Shown here piece by piece: positions 24,236 to 34,901 of a DNA stretch of 64,000 nucleotides. Positions within the stretch are counted from its first letter, which is position 1, and every line of letters begins with the position of its first letter. The position numbers were made by a program, and so were the translations under genes. Below the pieces are notes generated by a model, which saw nothing but the letters and a program-made list of their open reading frames with translations, was not told the DNA's origin and did no database searches. The DNA is from Pseudomonas sp. NFIX28 (GTDB taxonomy: Bacteria; Pseudomonadota; Gammaproteobacteria; Pseudomonadales; Pseudomonadaceae), in NCBI RefSeq assembly GCF_900107395.1, contig NZ_FNPW01000002.1, positions 1 to 64,000 on the forward strand. Reading direction: 5' to 3'.

Positions 24236-25465
24236 TTAACCGAAGAACCAGTAGCACACCGCAATCGCCGCCACCACACCGGCCAGTTCGGCCAGCAGCG
24301 CGCAGCCGACCGCATGTCGCGCGCGCTGGATGCCGACCGAACCGAAGTACACCGCCAGCACGTAGAACGTGGTCTCGGTGCTGCCCTGGATAGTCGCGGC
24401 GGCCAGCGCCGGGAAACTGTCCACGCCTTGGGTCTGCATGGTCTCGATCAGCATCGCCCGCGCGGCACTGCCGGAGAACGGCTTGACCAGCGCCGTCGGC
24501 AGGGCATCGACGAAACGCGTGTCCCAGCCGGCCCATTCCACCAGGTGACGGATACCGTCCAGGCCGAAGTCCAGGGCTCCGGAGGCGCGCAGTACGCCGA
24601 TCGCGCAGAGCATGGCCACCAGGTACGGCAACAGGTTCTTGGCGACGTCGAAACCTTCCTTGGCGCCCTCGACGAAGGTCTCGTAGACCTTGACCTTGCG
24701 TAACGCGCCAACCACCAGGAACAGCATGATCAGGCCGAACAGGGTGAGGTTGCCGAGGATCGACGACAGCGACGACAGCGCGGTGGCCGACATCGTCGCC
24801 AGCAAGGCCATGAAGCCGCCCAAGGCCAGCGCGCCGGGGATCAGGTAAGCCAGCACCACCGGGTCCCACAGGCGCAGGCGCTGCATCACCGCGACCGACA
24901 GCAGGCCGACCAGGGTCGAGGCGCTGGTGGCCAGCAGGATCGGCAGGAACACCAGGGTCGGGTCGGCGGCGCCTTGCTGGGCGCGGTACATGAAGATGGT
25001 CACCGGCAGCAGGGTCAGCGACGAGGCATTCAGCACCAGGAACAGGATCTGCGCGTTGCTCGCCGTGGTCTCGCTGGGGTTGAGGTCCTGCAGGGCGCGC
25101 ATGGCCTTGAGGCCGATCGGCGTGGCGGCGTTGTCCAGCCCCAGGCCGTTGGCGGCGAAGTTCAGGGTGATCAGGCCGATGGCCGGGTGCCCCGGCGGCA
25201 CATCCGGCATCAGGCGGGTGAACAGCGGGCCCAGGGCCTTGGCCAGCCAGTCGACGATCCCGGCCTTTTCGGCGATGCGCAAGAAGCCCAGCCACAGAGT
25301 CAGGGTGCCGAACAACAGCACCATCACTTCCACCGACAGCTTGGCCATGGCAAAGATGCTTTCCACCATCGCCGCGAAGATCCCGGCGTTACCGCCAACC
25401 AGCCACTGCGCCAGCGCGGAAACGGCCGCCACGACGAAGAAGCCAAGCCACAGGCCATTGAGCAT
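24236..25465 (-). CDS. Nucleoside-recognition (Gate) domain protein, SpmA-SpmB fusion type
   Basis: 409 aa, very hydrophobic with about ten helices. It contains two Gate-type domains: LITLNFAANGLGLDNAATPI near 100-120 and the second near 320-370 (KPFSGSAARAMLIETMQ, ATIQGSTETTFYVLAVYFG), which correspond to Bacillus SpmA and SpmB fused into one chain. In non-sporulating bacteria the function is not settled; transport of a small solute across the inner membrane is assumed. It runs convergent to the lipid operon and lies downstream of gltP on the same strand, 200 bp away. Confidence 0.85.
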   Translation of the reverse strand: MLNGLWLGFFVVAAVSALAQWLVGGNAGIFAAMVESIFAMAKLSVEVMVLLFGTLTLWLGFLRIAEKAGIVDWLAKALGPLFTRLMPDVPPGHPAIGLITLNFAANGLGLDNAATPIGLKAMRALQDLNPSETTASNAQILFLVLNASSLTLLPVTIFMYRAQQGAADPTLVFLPILLATSASTLVGLLSVAVMQRLRLWDPVVLAYLIPGALALGGFMALLATMSATALSSLSSILGNLTLFGLIMLFLVVGALRKVKVYETFVEGAKEGFDVAKNLLPYLVAMLCAIGVLRASGALDFGLDGIRHLVEWAGWDTRFVDALPTALVKPFSGSAARAMLIETMQTQGVDSFPALAAATIQGSTETTFYVLAVYFGSVGIQRARHAVGCALLAELAGVVAAIAVCYWFFG

Positions 25466-25515
25466 CGGTTATTCCCCCAAAAGATGCGGCGAATGATAGC
25501 GGGGCAGACAGAAAC

Positions 25516-25544
25516 GACAAACCCCGGATTAACCGGGGTTTGTC
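25516..25544 (-). terminator. Hairpin between gltP and the SpmAB-like gene
   Basis: GACAAACCCCGG (25516-25527) and its exact complement (25533-25544) flank ATTAA. On the minus strand it is followed by GTTTCTG, a weak T-run. It probably ends leftward transcription from gltP ahead of the next gene. Confidence 0.7.
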
Positions 25545-25568
25545 GATGATGACGGCGTAAAGACTTCT

Positions 25569-25666
25569 GTAGCCGCTACCGCAGGCTGCGATCGGCCGGG
25601 ACGGCCGCGGCGTATTCAAGATCGCTGAAGGCCTTCGGCCTTATCGCAGCCTTCGGCAGCGGCTAC
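25569..25666. repeat. REP-like repeat pair (family B)
   Basis: GTAGCCGCTACCGCAGGCTG (from 25569) and the inverted ATCGCAGCCTTCGGCAGCGG (25643 onwards, ending GCTAC at 25666) are near-complementary 24-bp arms about 50 bp apart. The same pair occurs at 54113-54212. It lies directly behind the gltP stop codon. Confidence 0.82.
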
Positions 25667-25671
25667 AGGTA

Positions 25672-27003
25672 TCAGCCTTTGGTGACTTCACCGGCCGGCA
25701 GCGGCTCCTTGCTGCGCCAGTGCGGCAGGGAGTTCCAGTAGCGCTGGCCCTTGGCGTCGTCGTACATGCCTTCCCAGCGAGCGATGACCAGGACCGCCAG
25801 GGCGTTGCCGATCACGTTCAGCGCGGTACGGGCCATGTCCATGATGCGGTCGACACCGGCGATGAAGGCCAGGCCTTCCAGCGGAATGCCCACGCTGCCC
25901 AGGGTTGCCAGCAGCACCACGAAGGACACGCCCGGTACGCCGGCGATGCCTTTGGAGGTGACCATCAGGGTCAGGACCAGCAGCAGCTGCTGGCTGATCG
26001 ACAGGTCGATGCCGTACAGCTGGGCGATGAAGATCGCCGCGATGCTCTGGTACAGGGTCGAACCGTCGAGGTTGAACGAATAGCCGGTCGGTACCACGAA
26101 GCTGCAGATGGCTTTCGGCGCACCGTAGGCTTCCATCTTCTCGATCACGCGCGGCAGCACGGTTTCCGAACTGGCGGTGGAGTAGGCCAGCACCAGCTCA
26201 TCCTTGAAGATGCGCATCAGCTTGATCACCGAGAAGCCGAACAGGCGAGCGATCAGGCCCAGGATCACGAAGGCGAAGAAGGCGATGGCCACGTAGACCA
26301 GGATCACCAGCTTGGCCAATGGCAGCAGGGAAGCGAAACCGAAGTTGGCCACGGTCACCGCGATCAGGGCGAATACGCCGATCGGGGCGTAGTTCATGAT
26401 CATGTGGGTGACTTTGAACATGCTTTCCGAAACGCCCTGGAACATCTTCACCAGCGGCTCGCGCAGGTCGGCCTGCAGGCTCGACAGGCCGAGACCGAAC
26501 AGCACCGAGAAGAAGATGATCGGCAGCATCTCGCCACGGGCCATGGCCGCGAAGATGTTCGACGGGATCAGGTTGAGGATGGTTTCGATGAACGCATGTT
26601 CATGCTGTACCTCGGCGGCGGTCGCCTGGTACTTGGAAATATCCACGGTCCCCAGGGTGCTCATGTCGATGCCGGCGCCCGGGTGGAACACATTGGCCAG
26701 CACCAGGCCAACGAGGATGGCGATGGTGGTGACGATTTCGAAATAGATGATGGTCTTCAGGCCGATACGCCCGAGTTTCTTGGCGTCGCCCACGCCGGCG
26801 ATACCGACGATCAGCGAGGAGATCACGATCGGGATCACGATCATCTTGATCAAGCGGATAAAGATATCGCCCGCAGGTTGCAGGACGTTGCTGATCCACC
26901 AGGCTTTTTCGGCACTGAAATGGTTGAGCAGCGCACCAATTGCAATCCCCAGCACCAGACCAATGAGGATCTGCCAGGCGAGGCTTAGTTTTGCCTTCTT
27001 CAT
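25672..27003 (-). CDS. gltP: Proton/glutamate-aspartate symporter
   Basis: 443 aa, DAACS family. Eight helices and two re-entrant loops are expected; the serine-rich tip STASSETVLPRVIEKM, the NLDGSTLYQSIAAIF segment and MVTSKGIAGVPGVSFVVL are diagnostic. It takes up L-glutamate and L-aspartate with protons at the inner membrane. In PAO1 gltP is PA5479, immediately before the block that follows here. Monocistronic; its promoter lies in the long non-coding region on its right. Confidence 0.93.
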   Translation of the reverse strand: MKKAKLSLAWQILIGLVLGIAIGALLNHFSAEKAWWISNVLQPAGDIFIRLIKMIVIPIVISSLIVGIAGVGDAKKLGRIGLKTIIYFEIVTTIAILVGLVLANVFHPGAGIDMSTLGTVDISKYQATAAEVQHEHAFIETILNLIPSNIFAAMARGEMLPIIFFSVLFGLGLSSLQADLREPLVKMFQGVSESMFKVTHMIMNYAPIGVFALIAVTVANFGFASLLPLAKLVILVYVAIAFFAFVILGLIARLFGFSVIKLMRIFKDELVLAYSTASSETVLPRVIEKMEAYGAPKAICSFVVPTGYSFNLDGSTLYQSIAAIFIAQLYGIDLSISQQLLLVLTLMVTSKGIAGVPGVSFVVLLATLGSVGIPLEGLAFIAGVDRIMDMARTALNVIGNALAVLVIARWEGMYDDAKGQRYWNSLPHWRSKEPLPAGEVTKG

Positions 27004-27734
27004 ATCATTACCCTTACTTCAGTTGGACTCGGGCTGATGCGCGAACTGGAACGCTCAATGGCGGAAAAGTCTGTGCATCGGCCCCCGTATAAGGTCACCC
27101 CGAGCGAGTATTTACGGCTCTCTGCGGGCGAAAAAAGGCGCAACTATTCCGACGCAAGGGGAGCGCGTCTAATGCCGTAAACGCCTACCCTATGCCGAAT
27201 CGGCATGAGTTTTTATAAACGAAACGGGCGTCCCAACCGGTTCGAATGCGACATTTCGGCCCGGTCATCTACCGTGAAACGGCCATTTCAGGCGGCATTC
27301 AGCGCTTTTGAGAGGGTTCGAAATGACCCTTGAAAGAAGGGAAAGTTCTTACGTTAGAACCAGAAAACCCATCTGGAAAAAGACAAAAGTTTCTCGATGT
27401 ACGGTCGCAAAGAAATACCGTGAAACGGTTAGGCCACGCATCTTGGGAATATTTGTCGCGCCCCGCCTGAAGAAAGCAGGCCAGCGCTCTGCCACAACGG
27501 TTTGTGACAGACAAACACGACGCAAGTCGCCAAGCCTGAACGGCTGGCGAGCTTGCGTCGCAGTTTCCTGACCCGGCCCTTGCGGAGGCACTCCCTGTAC
27601 CCCTAGGTCACTCCGATCCAATTCGATCAGAACGTCCCGGCCCCCTGGTCATGCGCTGCCCCTCCTCGGGGCCGTGCAACGGAAAGCAGGCCCGGGGGCG
27701 CTTGCTTTCCATGATCGAACCTTGCGAACCGCGT
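27004..27734. other. Long non-coding region with several dyads between gltP and the Ivy gene
   Basis: 730 bp without a convincing gene. It holds the gltP promoter region and four dyads: ATGCCGA/TCGGCAT around one A (27192-27206), GTTCT/AGAAC (27345-27360), GTTTGT/ACAAAC (27500-27516), and a long bulged hairpin (27519-27559, arms beginning GACGCAAG and ending CTTGCGTC). An 87-codon frame (27308-27571) spans the last three but has atypical codon use and no ribosome binding site. A small RNA or transcription boundary is possible near 27500-27560. Confidence 0.5.
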
Positions 27735-28199
27735 TCAGTACCAGTTCGGGTCCTTTTTCAGCTGCTCCATGAGCAAGCCCTGCATGCCAGCATCCGGCTT
27801 GCCGAGAAAGCGGTATTGGGCATGGCGGGTCGGCGACTTGTCCGCGGGCAGGCCCGCCGGCACTTCGACCAACATGGCGTAGGCATCTTTCTTGTCGAAA
27901 CTGAACGCCACGATCAGGCGCTGGTTGCGACAGGTATCGGCGGTTTCGCACAGCGGCCCGACCAGATACTTTTCGCCGTCTTCTTCCACCGCATTCATTT
28001 GCTGCGCATCACCGGAGAGGTTCATCACCCATTCCGACAGGCGCTCTTCCTTTTCGACGACTTCCTGCCAGGTTTCACGGTATTGCGGGTCGCTGTTCAG
28101 CAGTTCGCTGACCCGGGCCTGACCGTCGTTGGCCGCTATCGCCGTGGCCGCGCCGCCCAGCAACAGGGCGGCGGCCAATGCTTTCAAAGAAACGCTCAT
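27735..28199 (-). CDS. Ivy-family (inhibitor of vertebrate lysozyme) protein
   Basis: 154 aa from the ATG at 28199, preceded by GAGG. Signal peptide about 1-22 (AAALLLGGAATAIA). The Ivy signature is present: GEKYLVGPLCETADTCRNQR with a Cys84-Cys90 disulfide loop, followed by LIVAFSFDKKDAYAMLVEVP. The loop is CETADTC rather than E. coli's CKPHDC, so the key His for lysozyme inhibition is absent; the target may be another lytic enzyme. It matches the position of PA5481 (a second Ivy homologue) next to algB. Third gene of a small leftward operon. Confidence 0.85.
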   Translation of the reverse strand: MSVSLKALAAALLLGGAATAIAANDGQARVSELLNSDPQYRETWQEVVEKEERLSEWVMNLSGDAQQMNAVEEDGEKYLVGPLCETADTCRNQRLIVAFSFDKKDAYAMLVEVPAGLPADKSPTRHAQYRFLGKPDAGMQGLLMEQLKKDPNWY

Positions 28200-28201
28200 G
28201 T

Positions 28202-28724
<523 letters not shown>

Positions 28725-29173
28725 CCTGAAGCTCCTCCCACGCGGGTCGTTATTCTCAGGCGCTTGTTGCTGCGCCTGCGGCTTGTCTGCCGAGTCTGAT
28801 CAGCTCGTTGCAGGCTGCATGCCAGCTTTTGCCCATATAAATAAACTCAATAAAAACAATTAGTTAACAAATATCAGGGCTATTCTTCATACGCCATCCT
28901 GCACGATGGCACCGTGGATACCGTGCGATTTGCACGATTGGCCCGGCATTCGAGGACAAAACCCGGCTGAAAAATGCATGGCGTACCCTGAGCAGGTACC
29001 GAGCGGTTCGAGGAAAAGTCCTAAAAATAATAAAAACCTATTGTTTTCAACCGATTAGCAATACCTCCCGCAGATGGCTTACCTGCAAGCGCGGGAATCG
29101 ATCAGAATTAACCATGCAACTTGCCCGATTTTTCCGGGACTAAATAAAACCACTCACTTCAGGAGCCTCGGAC
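28725..29173. other. Divergent control region before algB
   Basis: About 450 bp without a gene, between the small membrane protein gene and algB. Base composition drops to AT-rich around 28840-29060. One small dyad is visible, CGTGC/GCACG (28922-28936). The promoters of both units should be here, but I cannot identify reliable boxes. Confidence 0.45.
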
Positions 29174-30520
<1,347 letters not shown>

Positions 30521-30530
30521 GCCGCACCTC

Positions 30531-32318
30531 ATGAAGTTAGCGATGAAACTGCGCACGAGATTGTTTCTGAGCATCTCGGCGCTGATCACCGTGGCGCTGC
30601 TCGGATTGTTGCTCGGGCTGGTCAGCGTGATGCAGATGGCCAAGACCCAGGAAGCGTTGATCCGCAACAACTTCATCACCCTGGATTTGGGGCTCAAGCT
30701 GCGGCAGACCCTGGGCGACCAGTTGATCATCATGCTCAACCACAACCCTGACCGCGCGGCGCTGGATGAATCCAGGCAGGAATACCTGGCGCTGCTCGAC
30801 CAAGGCATCGAGCATGAACGGCAGAACAACGTGCACAACGGCTTCACCCAGGCACGCGATGACTACCAGAAGTTCTTCGAAGCCTTCGAGCGCGCCGACG
30901 GGAGCTCGGCAGGGGTCAATGGCAATACCGAACTGACCCACCGCTTCAATACCCTGCGCAATGGCTTGATCGGCGAGCACAAGCAGGCCCTGGACAACAT
31001 CAATGACATCGAACACCAGGCCCGCAATCGCGCCTTGCTGATCGCCGGCCTGCTGGGCCTGGTCGGCCTGGCTGTGCTGATCATCGGTTTCATCACCGCC
31101 CACGGCATCGCCCGGCGCTTTGGCGGCCCCATCGAAGCACTGGCCAAGGCCGCCGACAATATCGGCCAGGGCAACTTCGACGTGACCCTGCCGCTGTCTG
31201 CGGCTGCCGAGATGAACTTGCTGACCCGGCGCTTCGGGATCATGGCCCAAGCCCTGCGCGAGCATCAGGCGACCAATGTCGATGAACTGCTGGCCGGCCA
31301 GCAGCGCCTGCAATCGGTGCTCGACAGCATCGACGACGGCTTGCTGATGATCGACCGCCAGGGCCACCTGGAACACCTCAACCCAGTGGCGCAACGTCAG
31401 CTGGGCTGGGACGAGGAGCGTCTCGGGCAAGGATTGGGCACCGCCCTGGGGCGCCCGGAGCTCGATGAACAGCTGCAACTGGTGCTGCGCGGCGGCACCC
31501 TGGAGCGGGCGCCGGAGGACTTAAGCATCGAGGTCGATGGCGAGTCGCGCTTGCTGACGTACAGCCTGACCCCGGTCAGCCATCCCCAGGGGCATATCCT
31601 CGGCGCGGTGATGGTGCTGCACGACGTCACCGAGCAGCGAGCCTTCGAGCGTGTGCGCAGCGAGTTCGTATTGCGTGCCTCCCATGAATTGCGCACGCCG
31701 GTGACCGGCATGCACATGGCGTTCGGCCTGTTGCAGGAGCGCCTGCGCTTTCCCGAAGAGTCCCGCGAAGCCGACCTGCTGAACACCGTCAACGAAGAAA
31801 TGCAGCGCCTGATGCAACTGATCAACGACCTGCTGAACTTTTCCCGCTATCAGAACGGCCTGCAGAAACTCACCCTGGCGCCCTGCATCCTCGAAGAACT
31901 GCTGGACCAGGCGCGCAACCGCTTCCTTGGCGCGGCCACGGCGCAGGACATCGAGTTGCTGGTGGAAATACAGGCACCGCTGCCGCGGCTGCACGCCGAC
32001 CGCATGCAGCTGGAACGGGTGCTCGACAACCTGATCGACAACGCCCTGCGGCATACCGCCAAGGGTGGGCTGATCCGCTTGCAGGCTCGTCGGCACGGCG
32101 AACGGGTGATCATCAGCGTCGAAGACAATGGCGAAGGCATCGCCTACGGGCAGCAGGGGCGGATTTTCGAACCTTTCGTCCAGGTCGGACGCAAGAAAGG
32201 CGGCGCCGGCCTGGGCCTGGCGCTGTGCAAGGAGATCGTGCAACTGCATGGCGGGCGCATGGGGGTGTACTCGCGGCCCGGGCAAGGAACGCAGTTTTAC
32301 CTGGCCCTGCCGCTCTAG
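30531..32318 (+). CDS. kinB: Sensor histidine kinase KinB
   Basis: 595 aa. TM1 about 11-33, periplasmic sensor about 34-167, TM2 about 168-190, HAMP about 191-245, PAS about 258-370, HisKA with FVLRASHELRTP (H385), and a HATPase_c domain with DNLIDNALRHT, EDNGEGIAYG and GGAGLGLALCKEIV. The domain order matches KinB, the kinase/phosphatase for AlgB. An in-frame ATG four codons later (30543) is an alternative start. Its stop is 3 bp from the stop of the convergent EAL gene, with no terminator visible. Confidence 0.95.
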   Translation: MKLAMKLRTRLFLSISALITVALLGLLLGLVSVMQMAKTQEALIRNNFITLDLGLKLRQTLGDQLIIMLNHNPDRAALDESRQEYLALLDQGIEHERQNNVHNGFTQARDDYQKFFEAFERADGSSAGVNGNTELTHRFNTLRNGLIGEHKQALDNINDIEHQARNRALLIAGLLGLVGLAVLIIGFITAHGIARRFGGPIEALAKAADNIGQGNFDVTLPLSAAAEMNLLTRRFGIMAQALREHQATNVDELLAGQQRLQSVLDSIDDGLLMIDRQGHLEHLNPVAQRQLGWDEERLGQGLGTALGRPELDEQLQLVLRGGTLERAPEDLSIEVDGESRLLTYSLTPVSHPQGHILGAVMVLHDVTEQRAFERVRSEFVLRASHELRTPVTGMHMAFGLLQERLRFPEESREADLLNTVNEEMQRLMQLINDLLNFSRYQNGLQKLTLAPCILEELLDQARNRFLGAATAQDIELLVEIQAPLPRLHADRMQLERVLDNLIDNALRHTAKGGLIRLQARRHGERVIISVEDNGEGIAYGQQGRIFEPFVQVGRKKGGAGLGLALCKEIVQLHGGRMGVYSRPGQGTQFYLALPL

Positions 32319-32321
32319 GTT

Positions 32322-33944
32322 CTAGCCCTTGTCATCCACGCGCCGCGAATTCACCCGGCGCCCGCAGGTGATCAGATCGATGAACTGCACCGCGCTGAGC
32401 GCCTGGGCGAACAGCCAGCCCTGGCCGAAATGCACGCCCTCGCTGCTCAGCAACACCGCCTGATCCTCGAACTCGATGCCCTCGGCAATCACCTTGAGCT
32501 GCAGGGCATGGGCCATGCGAATGATGTGCGGGGCGACGCCGCTGCTGGCCGCGTCATGCCCCAGGGCATCGATGAAAGCCTTGTCGATCTTCAGGCAATC
32601 CACCGGCAGGGTCTGCAGGTAGGCCAGGCTGCAATAGCCGGTGCCGAAGTCGTCGATCAGCACCTGATGGCCGACATCGCGCAAGGCTTGCAGGTTATGC
32701 CGGGCGACCACCACGTCGATCAGCCCGCGCTCCGTGACTTCAAAGGCAATCTGCCGCGCGGCCACCCGATGCAGCGCCAGCAGGCGCGCCATCACCTTGC
32801 CGATCCGCGGGACCATGACATCGCAGGCCGCCAGGTTGACCGAGATGTACAGGTGCGGATTGGCGCGCAGCAAATGCCCCAGCTGCTCGAGCAGGCGTTG
32901 CAGGACAAAGTCGGTAATGGGGCGGATCTGCCCGGTGTTCTCCGCCATGGGAATGAACAGCTCCGGGCTGGTCAGGGAGCCATCCGGACGTCGCCAGCGC
33001 AGCAGCGCCTCGGCACCGACGCACTGGCGCGTTCGTAGATCGAAGATGGGTTGATACAGCACCTGCAGCTCGCCACGGCGCAATGCCCCTTGCAATTCCG
33101 CCCCCAGGGACTGGCGTTGCCGGGCCAGCTGGAAAGTCAGGCCGCCGATGAAGATCGCCAGCACCAGGCTGCTGGGCAGCAACCACCACCAACTCTCGAA
33201 CATTTCCCGCTGCATGTTGTAGCGAGGGGTGACGAGCACCAACTGATACTCCGGGTTGGTGGTCGGCATGCGGTAAATCAGTTGGTCCTCGGTCACGTGC
33301 AGCAGGCTTCGGCCTTTGGGCGGCCACGGCTCGGTCGGCGGCCAGCCCAGCGCCGGGCCCAGCACCGGGACGGCACGCGTGCCCTGGTCGAGTACCACCA
33401 TCAGGCTGCTATTGGCGGGCAAGTCGACCATGTCGGTCAGGTGCCCGCGCGACGTGGCCACGCGAAAATTGCCGCGCCCGAGCATCAGCGCGGCGCGGTT
33501 TTCATTGGGTTCGGTGGAGGTGTTCAGCCAGTAGCTGTAGGTCGGCCCGCGGATATCCGGTGGCCGCATCACGGCCAGGTTGTCCTGGTGTGGCCAGCTG
33601 GTACAGGCCTGGGAAGCATCGACGTAGGCCGCTTCATAAATGAAGCGATAGCTGAAGCTGATCTGCTGCAGGGTCACCAACATGTCGGGGCTGCATTCGC
33701 GCAGCGGCTGCGCCTCGAGCACATCCAGGCCTTCACGCAGCTGGCCGAACAGTTGCTCGAGGCGTTCGAGAAAGCGCTGGCCCTGGGCATTCATCTGCTC
33801 GCTTTCGCGCAGCTGCGCCTCATGCATCGCAACGCCCAAACTCGCCGCCAGCAGCAAGGCCGCACTCAGCACAGCCGCACACATCGCCAACAGCCAGGGG
33901 CGATAGAACCAACTGCGAAGGGGTTCACGAACGGCCGGCATCAT
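32322..33944 (-). CDS. CSS-motif sensor c-di-GMP phosphodiesterase (EAL)
   Basis: 540 aa from the ATG at 33944 (a TTG seven codons earlier is possible). An N-terminal helix, then a periplasmic domain with two cysteines in RECSPDML and SQACTSW (CSS-type redox sensor), a second helix near 240, and a C-terminal EAL domain. The catalytic set looks complete: GAEALLRW, SVNLAACD, FEVTERG, DDFGTGYCSL, KIDKAF, AEGIE and FGQGWLFA. It should hydrolyse c-di-GMP, with activity possibly controlled by periplasmic thiol state through DsbA. Inserted here between kinB and ampDh2. Confidence 0.88.
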   Translation of the reverse strand: MMPAVREPLRSWFYRPWLLAMCAAVLSAALLLAASLGVAMHEAQLRESEQMNAQGQRFLERLEQLFGQLREGLDVLEAQPLRECSPDMLVTLQQISFSYRFIYEAAYVDASQACTSWPHQDNLAVMRPPDIRGPTYSYWLNTSTEPNENRAALMLGRGNFRVATSRGHLTDMVDLPANSSLMVVLDQGTRAVPVLGPALGWPPTEPWPPKGRSLLHVTEDQLIYRMPTTNPEYQLVLVTPRYNMQREMFESWWWLLPSSLVLAIFIGGLTFQLARQRQSLGAELQGALRRGELQVLYQPIFDLRTRQCVGAEALLRWRRPDGSLTSPELFIPMAENTGQIRPITDFVLQRLLEQLGHLLRANPHLYISVNLAACDVMVPRIGKVMARLLALHRVAARQIAFEVTERGLIDVVVARHNLQALRDVGHQVLIDDFGTGYCSLAYLQTLPVDCLKIDKAFIDALGHDAASSGVAPHIIRMAHALQLKVIAEGIEFEDQAVLLSSEGVHFGQGWLFAQALSAVQFIDLITCGRRVNSRRVDDKG

Positions 33945-34016
33945 TGGATATCCGAAGGTTACCAATGAGTTATAGCTACTGATTGAGAAAAAGCCCTGAC
34001 CGTCGGGCGGGCGTCA

Positions 34017-34796
34017 TTATTTTGTCTGGTTGAGAACCTGCAGGATCGCAGCGCTCTCCGCATCCGGCTGGCCGTCGAAACGCGACGGCCGATAATGCAT
34101 CTGGAATGCGGCCAGCACATGGCGGGTTGCTACATCCAGTTGGCCGGTCTGTGGCGTCTCGTAGCCCAGGCGTGCCAGCTCCTGCTGGAACCAGGAGATG
34201 CTTGGCAGCGAGGCGGCGAAGAACGCTTGCTGGCGCGCCACGGCCTGGGCATTCGGCCACCGGCCCAACCCGGCTTCGGCCAGGCGCTTCCAGGGGAACA
34301 GCGGGCCCGGATCGAGCTTGCGCAGCGGGGCAATATCGCTGTGACCAATGATGTGCTGCGGCGCGATGTTGTTACGCTTGCTGATGTCCTTGAGCAGCAC
34401 GATCAGGCTCTGCACCTGCGCTTCGCTGTAGGGATACCAGACGCGGCCGGTGGGCAGGTCGCGAAAACCCGGATTGACGATCTCGATCCCGATGGAACTG
34501 GAGTTCAGCCAGGTGCGGCCTTGCCACTGGCTCTCGCCGGCGTGCCAGGCGCGGTATTGCTCATCCACCAGTTTGTAGATGGTCCCCGCCTTGTCGTCGC
34601 CGATCAGGTAGTGGCTGCTGACCTGGCCGTGAGTCAGCAATTGCAGGGAGCGCTCCATCGAAGCCGAGGTGTAATGCACCACCACGAACTGCACCCGTTC
34701 ATCGAAGTTGACCGAGGGGTGGCTGGTGTCGATGCGCGGGCCGCTGGTGCAACCAGCGAGCAATAAAAGAGACAGGGCGAGAGCAAGAACTTTCAT
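34017..34796 (-). CDS. ampDh2: N-acetylmuramoyl-L-alanine amidase AmpDh2 (lipoprotein)
   Basis: 259 aa from the ATG at 34796. The lipobox LLLLAGC has Cys16, so it is anchored in the outer membrane. Amidase_2 domain: zinc ligands in VVHYTS (H41) and the IGHSDIAPLRKLDPG region (His and Asp), catalytic Glu in IGIEIVNPG. The C-terminal 70 residues are a peptidoglycan-binding domain (LARLGYETPQTGQLDVAT). It cleaves the lactyl-Ala bond of peptidoglycan. The order algB-kinB-ampDh2 is that of PAO1, apart from the EAL gene. Confidence 0.93.
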   Translation of the reverse strand: MKVLALALSLLLLAGCTSGPRIDTSHPSVNFDERVQFVVVHYTSASMERSLQLLTHGQVSSHYLIGDDKAGTIYKLVDEQYRAWHAGESQWQGRTWLNSSSIGIEIVNPGFRDLPTGRVWYPYSEAQVQSLIVLLKDISKRNNIAPQHIIGHSDIAPLRKLDPGPLFPWKRLAEAGLGRWPNAQAVARQQAFFAASLPSISWFQQELARLGYETPQTGQLDVATRHVLAAFQMHYRPSRFDGQPDAESAAILQVLNQTK

Positions 34797-34901
34797 GGCG
34801 GAAGGCAGTACGCTGGAGAAAATAATGCAACAGTGTAACGTACTGCCCCGGCGGAAAACCGGCAAAAACAGCGGTTTATACAAAATGGAACAAATTATGC
34901 G

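Noticed and set aside
27308-27571. 87-codon rightward frame (Arg/Lys-rich)
   Set aside because: It spans three dyads, codon use differs from neighbours, no ribosome binding site, and the product has no recognisable features.
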